A stretch of 64,000 bases of DNA, from assembly GCA_000467715.1 (NCBI GenBank), contig AJFK01000885.1:1-64000 (forward strand), written 5' to 3'. This stretch comes from Hysterium pulicare CBS 123377 (Eukaryota > Ascomycota > Dothideomycetes > Hysteriales > Hysteriaceae). How positions within the stretch are numbered: the stretch's first letter is position 1; the number at the start of each line of letters is the position of its first letter. Shown here piece after piece: positions 43,922 to 54,317 of this stretch. Both the position numbers and the translations under genes were made by a program. The notes beneath the pieces were generated by a model, which saw only the letters and a list, made by a program, of their open reading frames with translations, made no database searches and had not been told where the DNA came from.

Positions 43922-44635
43922 TTATATCTTTCTAGCATAAACGAATAAATGCGCTTCCTCCCAAACATCTTTCGCATCACATATCCCCGCATCAGCCGCC
44001 TTCGGAAGAAACTTCGAGTTCTGAGTTTCCAGTATCTCGAACCCGGCTTTCTTAATCGAAGCAATAGCATCATCAGCATCCAGACTCGATACGACAACAG
44101 GCCTCCCCATCCACTCGATCTCCATATTATTCCCTGCAATGGGGACAGTAGCGAAGACGAAGAGGCCACCGGGCTTCAACCAGCGAGATATCTTCCCAAA
44201 CGACTCCCTAATTCCGTCCTGCGTGACACCGGCAATGAAGCTGAAGTACGCCGTTATGGCATCGAAGCTGCTCTCGGATGCGGAGTACTGCGAAGCATCT
44301 ACTTTCTCGAACTTCGCATTCGGGACGTGCTTCCTAGCAGAATCGATCATGGCTCCGGAGATGTCGAGGCCAAGCACATCATGACCTGCGTCTGCAAGTT
44401 GAGAGCAGACTGGTTTACCTGTCCCGCAACCAATGTCTAGGATCCGAGCCGGCTTTCGCGATGCCAGTTGCCCCTTGAGCCATTCTAGGGATTTGAGCTG
44501 AGGTGTTAGACCACTAAAAGCTTCCTCGTATGCAGGACCGATGGAGTCGTAAAGGGCTTCAGTCGAGAATGCCTGATTTGGTGTCGACTTGGACTCTGCC
44601 TCGGTCATCTTGGATGATAGTCCTGGTTTGGGCAA
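43922..44635 (-). CDS. Class I SAM-dependent methyltransferase
   Basis: A single-exon protein of 237 residues. The start MPKPGLSSKMTEAES allows an alternative ATG nine codons later. Motif I, ARILDIGCGTGKPVCSQLA, begins at about residue 64. The acidic end of strand 2 is DVLGLDIS, and FEKVDASQY and the FDAITAYFS region follow. LKPGGLFVFATVP is the post-II signature of a small-molecule (UbiE/COQ5-like) class I methyltransferase. The C-terminus ends HLFVYARKI. Acceptor substrate is unknown. No neighbour suggests a pathway. Confidence 0.85.
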   Translation of the reverse strand: MPKPGLSSKMTEAESKSTPNQAFSTEALYDSIGPAYEEAFSGLTPQLKSLEWLKGQLASRKPARILDIGCGTGKPVCSQLADAGHDVLGLDISGAMIDSARKHVPNAKFEKVDASQYSASESSFDAITAYFSFIAGVTQDGIRESFGKISRWLKPGGLFVFATVPIAGNNMEIEWMGRPVVVSSLDADDAIASIKKAGFEILETQNSKFLPKAADAGICDAKDVWEEAHLFVYARKI

Positions 44636-45302
44636 TATAAAAGGGTGCTCTGTTAATTATAGAAGCCTTGGTCGAGTTTCGGAGTCGTTGAGCATCCAGC
44701 GAAGGATAAGAAAAAGTAAAGAAGATAGCTGACTCATATCTTAGTGCGCGAAGGCGCAGCGCCACACCCGCCACGGTAGACCTCTAAAACCTCTGCCTGC
44801 TCATTCTCATACTTCATTTCTAAGTCTTCTATCCTTTTTCCACCTGCTCCCAGCTGCGGCTCTCCACCATGCCATAACGCTGCACCCACTCAATCGAATT
44901 GCCATCCAGAGTGTCCAGTAGGCATGGTACAGTAGAGTTTTCTGGTATACAATCTGGAGCTTACCACCTCGTTTCTGGTTCAATCTATTTATATGACGTT
45001 CTATTGCTCTTTTCTAGTTTCGGTATATGTCTCCCACGCTTTCAATATCAGGTCGTCGGATTTCTTCATTGGGTGCATTTTGTCCTTTTCGGTTGAGTGT
45101 TCGATGCGTCGAGTAAACCAGCATTGAAACGTCAATGTCCAAGAAATAGGTTGGCTTTTTTTACATTTCTTTCCTCTGGAAACTTAATGACATTCCGCTC
45201 CCAACGTCTTCATCCCGCATCCCCATTAAACGCTACCAATAACCCCTATCCAAACCCATAAAGACCTGAAACCCTTCTGCATGATTGTCATTCAATCCAT
45301 AA
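44636..45302. other. Intergenic region
   Basis: About 670 bases; the left end holds the methyltransferase promoter and the right end the 3' region of the GFA gene. A 65-codon frame at 44899-45096 has no motif. Confidence 0.4.
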
Positions 45303-46174
45303 TCACTGCTCAATACTCGGCATGACATGCGGCACAACTCCCACAGTCTCGGGGCTCTCTATCCCGTCGCTTCCTTGATAAAACTTCTTCCCCCCAACCA
45401 ACCCATCCGTAACTCCTAGAATCTCGTTCACACACCACAGCTGATGCTGATTCGGCACCGCTAACTGCCTCCCCATGCCAAACATCTTATGCTCTACTGT
45501 TATTTCTTCAACCGTCTGACCTTGTGCATTCGGTGCGGGTAGTGTTACGAGGTTTTTCACTGGAAGAATGAAGGGTGTGCTAGCGGTGCCGAGATAAGAT
45601 GGCTCGAGAGTTCCGAGAAAGAGGCGTACCTGTAGATTGGAGCGGTCTGGGACGGGGACGCCACGGGTATTTCGATAGAGGATGGAACTCCCGCAGCGAC
45701 CGCAATAGCCGCGGAAGCATCCGGGCGTGGATTCGTACTCTTGGTAGAACGAGCGGCTAGTGGAGAGCGGCCGGAAATGCAGTTGAGAGAGTTGAAGAAC
45801 GAGGAAGTGAGCTCTGAGGGAGGAGGTCCATTTTCGGCACTGGGTGCATTGGCATGTTGACGACTAGAAAGAGTCAGTGGCTTTGTCTTTTCCAGAATGT
45901 TATGGCAAGGAAAGTAGTTGAATAGGAATGCCTAAGGCGAGATTGGATGGGATCAGGCTTTGTTAAGTACCTCTGGAGGCCACGGACAGTCTGGTGGGAA
46001 TGTCACAGTATATTTGGTGGAGCGGCAGAGGCAGCTCCCGGAAATCAATATGGGACGACCGTCGTCGGTATCGGGTATCCTTAGCTTTAGTCCCGCTCCG
46101 CTCGGCTTTGGAAGACCTTCGTGGTCTGGATTCGAACTTGAAGCCGAAGGTTTTAAGAGCTGGCTGCTGTCCAT
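45303..46174 (-). CDS. GFA / CENP-V family zinc-binding protein
   Basis: Two exons (46174-45971 and 45863-45303, intron 107 bp) give 254 residues. The zinc-binding cysteines of the glutathione-dependent formaldehyde-activating (GFA, CENP-V) fold are visible: SGSCLCRSTKYTV, CQCTQCRKW after the intron, and CFRGYCGRCGSSILYRN. The chain continues with a C-terminal segment including VEHKMFGMGRQLAVPN. Despite the family name, most fungal members have no proven reaction. The start MDSSQLLKPS is the only ATG that leads cleanly into the fold. Confidence 0.85.
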
Positions 46175-47311
46175 TGGAATAAATGCTCCGAGAAGGTAAC
46201 AGAAAAAATGTGTGATAATTACTTTTCAAGAAAGCGTTGCTAACTTTAGGTGTTAAGAGTGAGAATGAAGGAAGGTTTGAAATGTGCACTTGCCATGTTG
46301 TGTATAGTTTTATTTACATGTCGACCTTCGGAAACAACATGGAAGCTGGTACCGATCATACATGCTTTGTGTGCTGTGTCGTCCCTGCCAAAGATATTTA
46401 TGATTAGATCTGGGACCTTGCGTTAACGCTGAAACCTTTACAACTCCGTCTCATTTTTCATGTGATTCACTCTGAGAGTCTCAATTCTGGAGCGTAGTAA
46501 CTGGTAGTAGAATGGCACTGTTGCTGTCAAAATTAGGTAACGTTGAAGAAAGGCCAATAAAAAATGAAGAGAGAAAGTAGGAAACCCACCAACCATGACT
46601 ATCGTTTCGAGTTCTTCTTCCCTGTTTAAGGTTCACTTTTTCGAAACACTCAGCCTCCACAAGTGGGGCACAGCAGCACTGCCACAAAGACCTAATCTTC
46701 CATTCGATGGATGAATCGAAAGTTCACACTTCCAACACATGCTTTCGGAATGTTGCGTCCCATTAATGTGGAAGCTTTCAGGCTTGGGGAGTTCAACGAA
46801 CAAAGCCAGCCGAGTTATGCCATTCCATCCCACACCTGGGGCGAAGATGAAGTGAGCTTTTCAGAGATCCAGTTGATGAGCCATGATCTTCGAAGCTTTC
46901 AGATGAATTAGAAAAGAATGGATATCAAAAGATTAGGCCCTGCTGCGAGCAAGCACAGAAGCATCGTATCTTTCACGTGTGGTAAACCCTAATCAGGCAA
47001 AAGAGGCTGAAATTAGGCTCCCAAGCAGTAGCTAAGCGTTACTCCAGACTCACTCACACTGCCCTCTTGCGTAACTAACGCCTGAGAACAGAAGTGGAGT
47101 TTCTATAGGGTCACATTCCCGAATATCTGTAGAGCTTGCTCAGGTTTGTCGTATTTACGTTCTTCTTCAAGCGATCGACTGGCGCAAATGTCGCTGATAT
47201 ATGCTTCTTGCATTTTTTGGGCTTCCGCATCAGATATACCGGAGCGTCGTTAATCGTCCACGGTGCCTCGTTGTCGATCACTCGAGGGCCATCATGATCC
47301 TCATCGCGGCA
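46175..47311. other. 1.1-kb region without a supported gene
   Basis: Only short frames are present (for example 46711-46911 on +). No motif, repeat or RNA structure was recognised. The leftmost 150 bases should include the GFA promoter. Confidence 0.4.
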
Positions 47312-48260
47312 TTATGAGCAAGTGGTTTCGATGACTGTTGATGTTCCTCTCTTTCTGCAGTCAGCGGATGATCTCATGAAATGCTCGGCCCACCCTGGTG
47401 ATGCTCGCGGTTGTCGTTTTAAGAGATCTACGTCTGGGTAGCAGAATGGTAACAGTTTGTCAAAGGGGATGCCCAACACTCGCGCTTTGTTGCACCCAGG
47501 CGACCCACAACCTCCTTTCAATTGTCTTGCGACGTATTCTGTAGTACCAAGCCTCTTGAATCTTGCAAACGCATCATCGAGGAGCCTAGCGCCGCAGTTT
47601 TTACACTTGCGAGGCATGATCTTGTAGCTCCCCTCACCTAGCACCGTTAGGGATGTAACTTTGTCTTTTGTGCCGTTGCGATACGTCCAGATCTGAGACT
47701 AAAAGCGACGAAGCACACCTGCTGCCACCGCCGGTGCGCTTACAACTGGACTTTTTGACTTTCTGTGATTGTGGCTGATTAATGCATAAGTGCGGATCAG
47801 ATCACCAAGAGACGATACGGACTTCATGTCTGTTCTCAGATCTTCCTGGGCTCCTATTAGAGCCCGAATGCTCGATGGGATGGGTTCCCAGGCATCTACG
47901 CCGTAGATATTGGGCTCGCCAGAGCAAGTCAACATCGAAAGCTCTGCAGAGGCATCCTCATCAATTTCACCAATGTCGGTCAAGGCGCTTTCCAGCTCGG
48001 GTGCGATCTACGTAGGCTTAGAAAGAGGATAATGCCACTCTTCGTGATTAGCTTACCGCTTCTGCAGCTTATCCGCTAGGTTCGGGAATGTCATCTTCCC
48101 CAAATCCAACTGCGAAGCCTCTTGGTCTAGATTTCTGACGATCATGCTGCGCGCTTGCTTGAACTTCAGATGGTTGAGACGATGTATCGGAGCCAACAGT
48201 CTCATTGTCACGGTTCGTGGGGGAGAGATGTGACATCACGCTGACTCGGGGGATCTTCAT
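47312..48260 (-). pseudogene. Hypothetical gene with CxxC motif and an in-frame stop
   Basis: Three exons in one phase (48260-48057, 48007-47744, 47698-47312) read as a gene of 284 codons, but codon 64 is TAA (48071-48069, after IPEPSG). The second exon reads IAPELESALTDIGEIDEDAS. The third has IWTYRNGTKDKV and MPRKCKNCGARLLDD followed by GGCGSPGCNKARVLG, a possible four-cysteine zinc site, and ends VIETTCS. Introns are 49 and 45 bp with GT-AG ends. I do not recognise the family. The stop could mean decay, a wrong exon boundary or a sequencing error. Confidence 0.45.
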
Positions 48261-48735
48261 GGATGTTTGCCGGGAGGTCTGAATGATAGTCTTCTCTTTT
48301 TGACAATTCCTAACCTCCCAAGGTCATGCTCTGCTTTGTCGTTCAGTTCCTTCTTCCTACGAAGCTAGGCACTGCTCAGCTTCCTGTTCTCGGGTCGGTG
48401 AGATCTCTGGGAGTGGAAACCTTTCGCGACGGAAATGCGACTAAGAGCTGCTGCAACTTCGAAGCTGAGGTCCTGCATCGCAGCTTGGGGGCTTCGGTGG
48501 TCCACATAAAGCAAAACGCCTGGATGCATAACAAATAACAGGATGTTCTCAAGGCGACGGATGCCAGAGTGTGAAGACCATTCGAGCCACGAGGTTATGC
48601 CTTCATAACTTCCCAGAGACGGAGAGGCTCAAGTTGGAAGAGCGCCTTCATCCGTCGCTGGACATGAATTCTACAGCAGCCCTCCACCGCAGCAGACATC
48701 TTCTTGCGGAGACTAAACATATAGTCTTCGTGCAC
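48261..48735. other. No supported gene
   Basis: Short + frames here (48326-48538, 48571-48774) lack motifs. It separates two decayed - strand segments and may itself be decayed. Confidence 0.35.
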
Positions 48736-49549
48736 TCAAACAAGTTGTTCCAGATACTTAGTAACGCCACCTAGTGCACCGTGTTGACGGGCTTCTTGTC
48801 GACAGAGATGATCAAAGAAAAGGGCGTTTCCCTCATCAAGGCCAGTTAGCTGAAGTTGCTGAATCGAAGTTGCCGATTCATCAAAACAGTCTTCGCAGTC
48901 GGCCTCGCCCACGTAGAATGGTGGGCAATGCAAGTGGATGGCGAGAGGCGCCCCCGATCGAGCCACTTAGACTAACGAAGAAGTTAAGCGATTGTACGCC
49001 ACCTCCGACGTTCGACTTAGCATTCTGTTCGCGTTGTTTCAGTTCAAGGGAGTCAGAGCTCGTCCTCCAGACAACAGGGGGAGAATTTGCGACGTGAGCG
49101 ACCTCTGCAACACCATTAGCGTACTTCGCACTCTACAGTTGAGACTTGCAAGCCCTGCTCCTATCGCTGTTCGCGATCGTGGAGAAAGTGGATTAGACTT
49201 CGAAGCTTCGGTAGCTGCTCTTTATCCAGGAAGGCTTCCGGCTCCTCGAGGATCAGGTCTCCGAAAAGGCGGAGTTGCGGGAGGTTGTGTTTTCTCCATT
49301 GCTCGTCCTTTGGACGGCACTGCCAAGGCCACAGTATGGTAACGATTTGATCAAGAGAGAGAAAGTTGCTGACTGTGTAGTAATGGTGCTGCGACGCAAA
49401 GAACTGCTCGAGTAGTACACTGCACAGGGTGTTGACCACCTTACATAATCTCCGTTTGGGAACTCAACACATGATAATATCCTGGGTCCACGGCGCGAAC
49501 AGGATTTACCGAGTGGCAGAATTAGTTTCTGGAGTAATTCATCATCCAT
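48736..49549 (-). pseudogene. Decayed hypothetical gene segments
   Basis: At the right end the frame MDDELLQKLILPLGKS..SCVEFPNGDYV would run into VVNTLCSVLLEQFFASQHHYYTV if one base were inserted near 49440. From there the text continues well (LFGDLILEEPEAFLDKEQLPKLRSLIHFLHD). A further protein-like stretch at 48966-48736 (LHCPPFYVGEADCEDCFDESA...LFFDHLCRQEARQHG) may be another exon. I do not recognise the family. It could be the N-terminal half of the gene at 47312-48260, but no clean joining was found. Confidence 0.4.
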
Positions 49550-49658
49550 CTGCCATACCCTACAAAAGAGGATAGCAAAATATATATCAAAAAGACTATG
49601 CTATAAGGGCGAAAACCCTCAAAGAAGAAAACTCAAAAAGAGAGATTGAAGAAAATTG

Positions 49659-49668
49659 AAAAAAAAAA
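49659..49668 (-). terminator. Pol III terminator of the tRNA-Trp gene
   Basis: Ten consecutive A on + (ten T on -) lie about 20 bases beyond the tRNA 3' end, a normal RNA polymerase III stop. It supports the tRNA as a real transcription unit. Confidence 0.75.
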
Positions 49669-49688
49669 GTTTTAACCGACTCCGGATT

Positions 49689-49830
49689 TGAACCTGACCC
49701 GATTTGAACGGATGACCTTCTGGAAACACATTCCACTAAAGACTGGAATCAGACGCGCTCTATTATGAGATTAGAAAATAGGAGGGTGAGTTTGTGATTT
49801 ATTTCACTCACACCATTGCGCCACAGGTCC
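49689..49830 (-). tRNA. tRNA-Trp (anticodon CCA) with two insertions
   Basis: The acceptor stem GGACCTG (49830-49824) pairs with CAGGTTC (49696-49690), with discriminator A at 49689. The T arm is ATCCG-TTCAAAT-CGGGT. The anticodon CCA is at 49746-49744. The D arm starts TGGCGCAATGGT, which is also box A, and resumes AGCGC after 52 extra bases (49811-49760). That insert begins GTGAGT, ends TAATAG and contains CTAAT. Removing it gives GCGC-AATGGTA-GCGC exactly. A second insert of about 18 bases lies after the base 3' of the anticodon (about 49742-49725) and contains TGGAA, complementary to the anticodon, as in ordinary tRNA introns. One anticodon-stem pair (A31-C39) is a mismatch. Decay cannot be excluded. 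Confidence 0.8.
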
Positions 49831-50735
49831 GGAATAATTTAGAGTCTAGAATTTTAAATATTTCTTATCCTGAATTATTTCACGAGTTGGTGGGCAGCCC
49901 CGCTCTCCTCGTAGAAGCGAGAACGGGCCGATTTAGCCATCCACTAATCTCCATACATTCCTGGACCATCTACTCTTAACAACATCAATATCAATGGCTA
50001 GAGTGGGCAAAGCCCATCTATCTCGCAAATCAAGAGCTCAGCAATTTACTCCACCTCCTGAATTCCAAGTGCAAGGCAAAGAACACCCGAAAACGCCTTC
50101 CAGAAGCGTTATTCTTGCAGCAAGGCTGTTCAAGCAAGAGCTAGGCATTCAAATCTCTGCAAAGTAATTGCGTAAAGTCACAGGCATTCCAGAGCGCTCT
50201 CAGAGCAAGATTCTTGCTTCCAAACAAGCCAGGACCTTCTACAAACGGTGTACATTTGCAAGAAAGTAGTATCCATTGAAAGAGTACATATTCCACCTTT
50301 CAAGACATATGCACCTCCTGTTCCTGTCGCAGATCTTGATCTCATGCAGTTACACGAGGAGGGTATGACGATTGATTGATGGGGACGAGAAGATTGAAGT
50401 ATCTAAAACTGCTAGAAAACCATAGAAGTCCAGTACCGAGACCGGAAGAACCCGGTCACCTAAATCAACGTCACTATCACAGACTCGCCCACAAAGCCTC
50501 TCTTGAAATAATACGATCATTCAAGAGTATGTCTTACAAATGAAAAACAAGTAGTCGTCAGGGGAAAAGAAAAGGGGATTTGTAGCAAGGTATTTCAGAG
50601 GATCATCCTACGTCTCGGCCAACTCCATTCAAATTCAACGCCAATATATACCGTTGTAGCTAATCTTAGCTATGCATACTGTTCTGAGTGCTTTCAATTT
50701 CCCAACAAGTTCACACCTCGAAGTAGTATACCAAT
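49831..50735. other. Mostly non-coding, with a transposon-like relic
   Basis: AT-rich just right of the tRNA, then a short transposase-like relic (separate entry), then about 450 bases with nothing recognised up to the 3' end of the membrane-protein gene. Confidence 0.4.
49994..50270 (+). mobile_element. Possible relic of a Tc1/mariner-type DNA transposon
   Basis: The frame from ATG 49994 reads MARVGKAHLSRKSRAQQFTP, then SRSVILAARLFKQELGIQISAK, a stop (TAA near 50165), then LRKVTGIPERSQSRILASKQARTFYKR and a second stop (TAG near 50267). The LRKVTGI..RSQSRILASKQ portion recalls the N-terminal helix-turn-helix region preceding the DDE domain in some fungal Tc1/mariner transposases. That is from memory of the family and was not checked. 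No terminal repeats or DDE domain were found, so it would be a short fragment. Confidence 0.3.
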
Positions 50736-51926
50736 TTAGTGGGCTTCGTCGACGACTTCCTTCTCGGCAGCTTCTTCATAGATAGGAGGTGCCTCTCCAT
50801 CATATTCAGGAAGTTCGGCATAGACCTCCTTCTCGTCGCCCTTGCAATCGACATCATCACCCTCTTCTTCATCTTGAGCAATACTCTCGTATGGAGAACG
50901 TCCCCGAATTTTGGCGACCAAGATCGCGACACCGCAACCAATAACCATACCAACAAGATAGGTAAGAGTTCCGGCGAAGATACCAATGAATATAGGGACG
51001 AGGATAGTCATGAGGACACGGCGAAGGAACTTCTGGAACTTGGTATGATGGTGACCGTGATGACCATGGTGCCTGTGAGGACGGCCATCTTCCTCATTAT
51101 AATGAGGACGGCCTGCGTGGCCTGGGCGGACACGGTGAGGAGGTTTGCCATGAATGCCAGGTCGCTCCATAGGGTTGCTCTTGTGCTTGTGGCAGCCCTT
51201 TCCAAGGCCAGTCTTGAGGCCATTGATCTTATCCTCAAACATAGACTTCCACTTGCAAAGGAGTGGCCAGTCCTTGCACTCCTTGATTGTCTCCTTAGGA
51301 CCTGTATCGGAAGAAGCCTTGGCTGTCTGAATGTTCGCGATCATAAGGCGGCCGGAGGTATCTTTGAGAAGATAGATGGTAAGTGCGGGCAAGGGTACGG
51401 ATCTGGGTCCGATAGCGGTGACCCGGAAGGTCAAGGGAATCAGTTCAGTACCAGCTTCGCTGATTGTTTCGGCGTCGTTGTAGTTGAAAGAATAGCCTGT
51501 TACCTGGAGACGGAGAGGCTCCTGAGAGTCGTAAGCGGCTTGTGTGACGAAGAAAGGATCGTTTAGGTGGCCAAATGCCGGAGGGTAGAGTTGAACGCCG
51601 CTGATTTCAAGAGTATCTTGATTCTGTCCGACAGCAAACTCGATATTCTAAACGAAGATGGTCAGTCATATGCCGAGCCTTGCGGTGATTTATCGTACAA
51701 AAGTGTTCCCCGCGTCTTCCTTCCAAGTCCAGATCTCTGGTGTCTTTAACACGAGTAGTGGACATGTCGGGCAGTCCAGTGAAAATGTCTGCTTGAAGGC
51801 GTTGACCCCCATGGTCTCAATACTGTTATCGTCGCCCAGTGCTTCAATACCGACGTTAGGAGGGATCATGATTGCGTTGGCCACGCAGTCGGCGGCCAGC
51901 GCCAGGGCCAAGGAGCGATATAACAT
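50736..51926 (-). CDS. Secretory-pathway membrane protein, His-rich
   Basis: Two exons (51926-51699, 51647-50736; intron 51 bp) give 379 residues. The N-terminus MLYRSLALALAADCVANA looks like a signal peptide. The SLDCPTCPL motif, NIEFAVGQNQ and a domain containing LRLQVTGYSFNYNDAE follow. A region rich in His, Pro, Arg and Gly at about 235-275 (RPHRHHGHHGHHHTKF) precedes a hydrophobic region at about 285-320 (LMTILVPIFIGIFAGTLTYLVGMVIGCGVAIL), probably two membrane passes or one long one. The C-terminal tail is acidic with a PPIYEEA motif, which could bind WW-domain or sorting proteins. It resembles conserved fungal proteins of unknown function. An antisense frame of 275 codons is a shadow. 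Confidence 0.75.
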
Positions 51927-52237
51927 GGTTGGGAAATTCGTGACCAGGGCTGAGGAATTTGTTAATGGGTAGATGAGATATCGTCGTGTTGATGGAGAGG
52001 AAGATTGTGGTGATGATAGAGGTGGTGTAGTATGGATGCTGACGGCCTGACCGGGAACAAAGAAGGCGGCTGTGTTTGCCAAGCGGAAATGAGGGACTCG
52101 TCATCATCGTCCCACTCACGTGACAAAGATCTCACCTTTGTGAATTTCGCCTCATATCTGCTCTTTTCAAAGTCACTTATTGGAAACATCTTTTGGATCC
52201 AATTTCAGCTGAACTGAACAGCCCTGAAGACATTATT
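51927..52237. other. Divergent promoter gap
   Basis: About 310 bases between the starts of the membrane protein (-) and the zinc-cluster gene (+). No specific element was identified; a purine/pyrimidine-skewed stretch lies at about 51985-52020. Confidence 0.4.
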
Positions 52238-54311
52238 ATGGTCTTCCCAAGCCTTGGCTGTCTCACGTGCAAGAAGCGCCGCGTTAAGGTAGGTAAGTAG
52301 TTATCTTTGACCAGGCCTGTTCTAAGAGCTAAATGTGCCAGCGTGATACTACTCGGCCTTCTTGTGACCGATGCCGCAAAGTAAGTCACAGCTGTGCTTG
52401 GGAGTCTAATGATGAGACGAGCTCGCCTCCTAGGGGCGAGAATGCCTTTGCTCAGGGTCAGCCCAGGCGTCCGCGGAGACATCCAGGCAAAGAGTGTCTA
52501 CAAGACTCAACAACGATTACAATGCCATCCTCTCCGGTCTTACTATCTTTGCCCATTCCTATAGAGCTTCATGCTTTCCATGACTGGGTGAAAAACCTCA
52601 CGGCGTGGCCCAATGATCTGCTTGATATCGGGCACGAATACGGTGCCTACGCTCTCTGCCATTGGAATCATGTCCAGCCGGATTCAAGTCTTCATCTGGC
52701 TGTGTTCGCATTTTCTCTTGCCGTCTTTGGGCTAGTGAGGCGTGTAAACAAGGCTCTCGTAATCGCAAACAAATTTTATGCCCAGAGCATTACGAAGACG
52801 CGAAAGGAGATCAAGGAGCTATCGAATGAGACAGTTGACCAGGTTCTAGTTGCGACCACGTGAATAGCTAGCTACGATGCATGTTTCTAGGCCGCTTTTC
52901 TAGAAATATTGTGATGCGTGTGCTGAAAGCTAGACAGACCATTAGGTACCGAGCCTCTACAGCGGACGAGGGTGGCTCTCGATTTTGGAATACTGATTGT
53001 CATCTCAAAGGAACTGCGAGTCTTCTGCAGGTACGGCAGCAGCAGGGATGCCTACATAATCTGCCCCTTGGAAAGGCCGTTCGACGGGCAATAGTAAGTC
53101 AAATCCTCAACATTCACTGCTTATCGTCTAAGGTTTCTCAGGGATAACAACCACTTTCTTCTAGATTTGAACGTCTATTCTCCGAGGCGTGACCGTCCAA
53201 GAGTGGCTTCAAGATGGCACGCTGTATGGCGAGGAGGGTCCAGCGCTGAAACTTGATTCACTGATGATTTGGGCCGCCGCTCTTCGATTCAAATTATCAA
53301 AACTTTTCTGTGATAACGGCTCAGCCCTACTATCTTATACCAAACAGATTAAAACTCTTGCAGGAGAGGCTAAAGAGCTGGACCTCGCGTTTGCAGCATG
53401 GTCCCATGGTATTCCCGAAGAGTGGAAGTTCTCAGCCCATTCCACTCCGGAAGACTCAAAGTCAACAAATTATGATCTTCTGTACGAGGGTACTGTTTAT
53501 AGTCACACGACACATGGCCATGCAGCTATCTGGAACCGGTACTGTACTGTTCGTCTTTATTGTGAATAGCATCCGCATGCGATTACTTTCTACTCTAACC
53601 CAATGCACAACCCAGGGAGACCTATAGAGGAGACCTGTAGACCTGTAGAGGAGACCTGGGGACCTGTAGAGGGGACCTGTAGGGGGGACCTGTAGACCTG
53701 TAGGGGGGACCTGTAGAGGGGACCTGTAGACCTGTAGGGGGGACCTGTAGACCTGTAGAGGGGACCTGTAGGGGGGACCTGTAGACCTGTAGGGGGGACC
53801 TGTAGAGGGGACCTGTAGACCTGTAGAGGAGACCTGTAGAGGGGACCTGTAGACCTGTAGGGGGGACCTGTAGACCTGTAGAGGGGACCTGTAGAGGGGA
53901 CCTGTAGACCTGTAGAGGAGACCTGTAGAAAAGGTTTTAATGGAAGGGCTGTCCAGAGATTCCGGACTAGAATCTTGTCAGGAGAATATAAGCTCACTAG
54001 CAACCGATCTATGTTACAGCGTTCCTGTCTTCTTCAACTCTTATAACACTGTGCAAGATGAGTGGGAGTCGGAGTCTATTAGGATCGACGACAACATTAC
54101 CTTCACCGAACGCGCGATCGTGCCAAAGATGGCAGTAACCCTAGCTTGGCCATTGATAGTGGCTATCAGCACCGAAGCTATTCCTAAGGCTCAGAAACAC
54201 TGGTTACAACGCAAGCTAAAGATAATTGCGAGCGTTATAGGATCTGCCGTCCTCCACTCCATCGCTGAGTATGGAGAGTTCAAAGCTAACCACCCATTAT
54301 ATTCAACTTAA
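52238..54311 (+). pseudogene. Zn2Cys6 transcription factor, decayed
   Basis: The start MVFPSLGCLTCKKRRVK ends exon 1 at 52288. The next cysteines CQRDTTRPSCDRCRKVSHSC complete a Zn2Cys6 cluster, but the base before TGC (52336) is not a normal AG acceptor. The middle domain follows (LPIPIELHAFHDW, WNHVQPDSSLHLAVFAFSLAV). Further fragments in changing phase are at 52881-53147 (RFWNTDCHLKGTASLLQVRQQQG) and 53189-53569 (LDLAFAAWSHGIPEEWKF), and the C-terminal frame is at 53940-54311 (VPKMAVTLAWPLIVAISTEAIPKAQKHWLQRKL). These parts match the usual order of a fungal-specific C6 factor. Stops between parts (for example after VDQVLVATT) and the minisatellite at 53615-53930 indicate decay, though some gaps may be introns. 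Confidence 0.55.
53615..53930. repeat. ACCTGTAG minisatellite inside the zinc-cluster gene
   Basis: About 26 copies of ACCTGTAG in a tandem array about 315 bp long. Copies are joined directly or through GAGGGG, GAGGAG or GGGGGG, giving mixed units of 8 and 13-14 bases. It separates the last two coding stretches of the decayed Zn2Cys6 gene. An open frame of 137 codons on the - strand runs through it only because the repeat lacks stops in that phase. Confidence 0.95.
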
Positions 54312-54317
54312 ACTATT

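Noticed and set aside
50739-51566. 275-codon + frame opposite the membrane-protein gene
   Set aside because: The - strand gene has a signal peptide, a membrane region and a clean intron; the + frame shows no motif.
53590-54003. 137-codon - strand frame through the ACCTGTAG repeat
   Set aside because: It is open only because the repeat has no stop in that phase; its protein is a simple repeat of Tyr, Arg, Ser, Thr, Gly and Pro.
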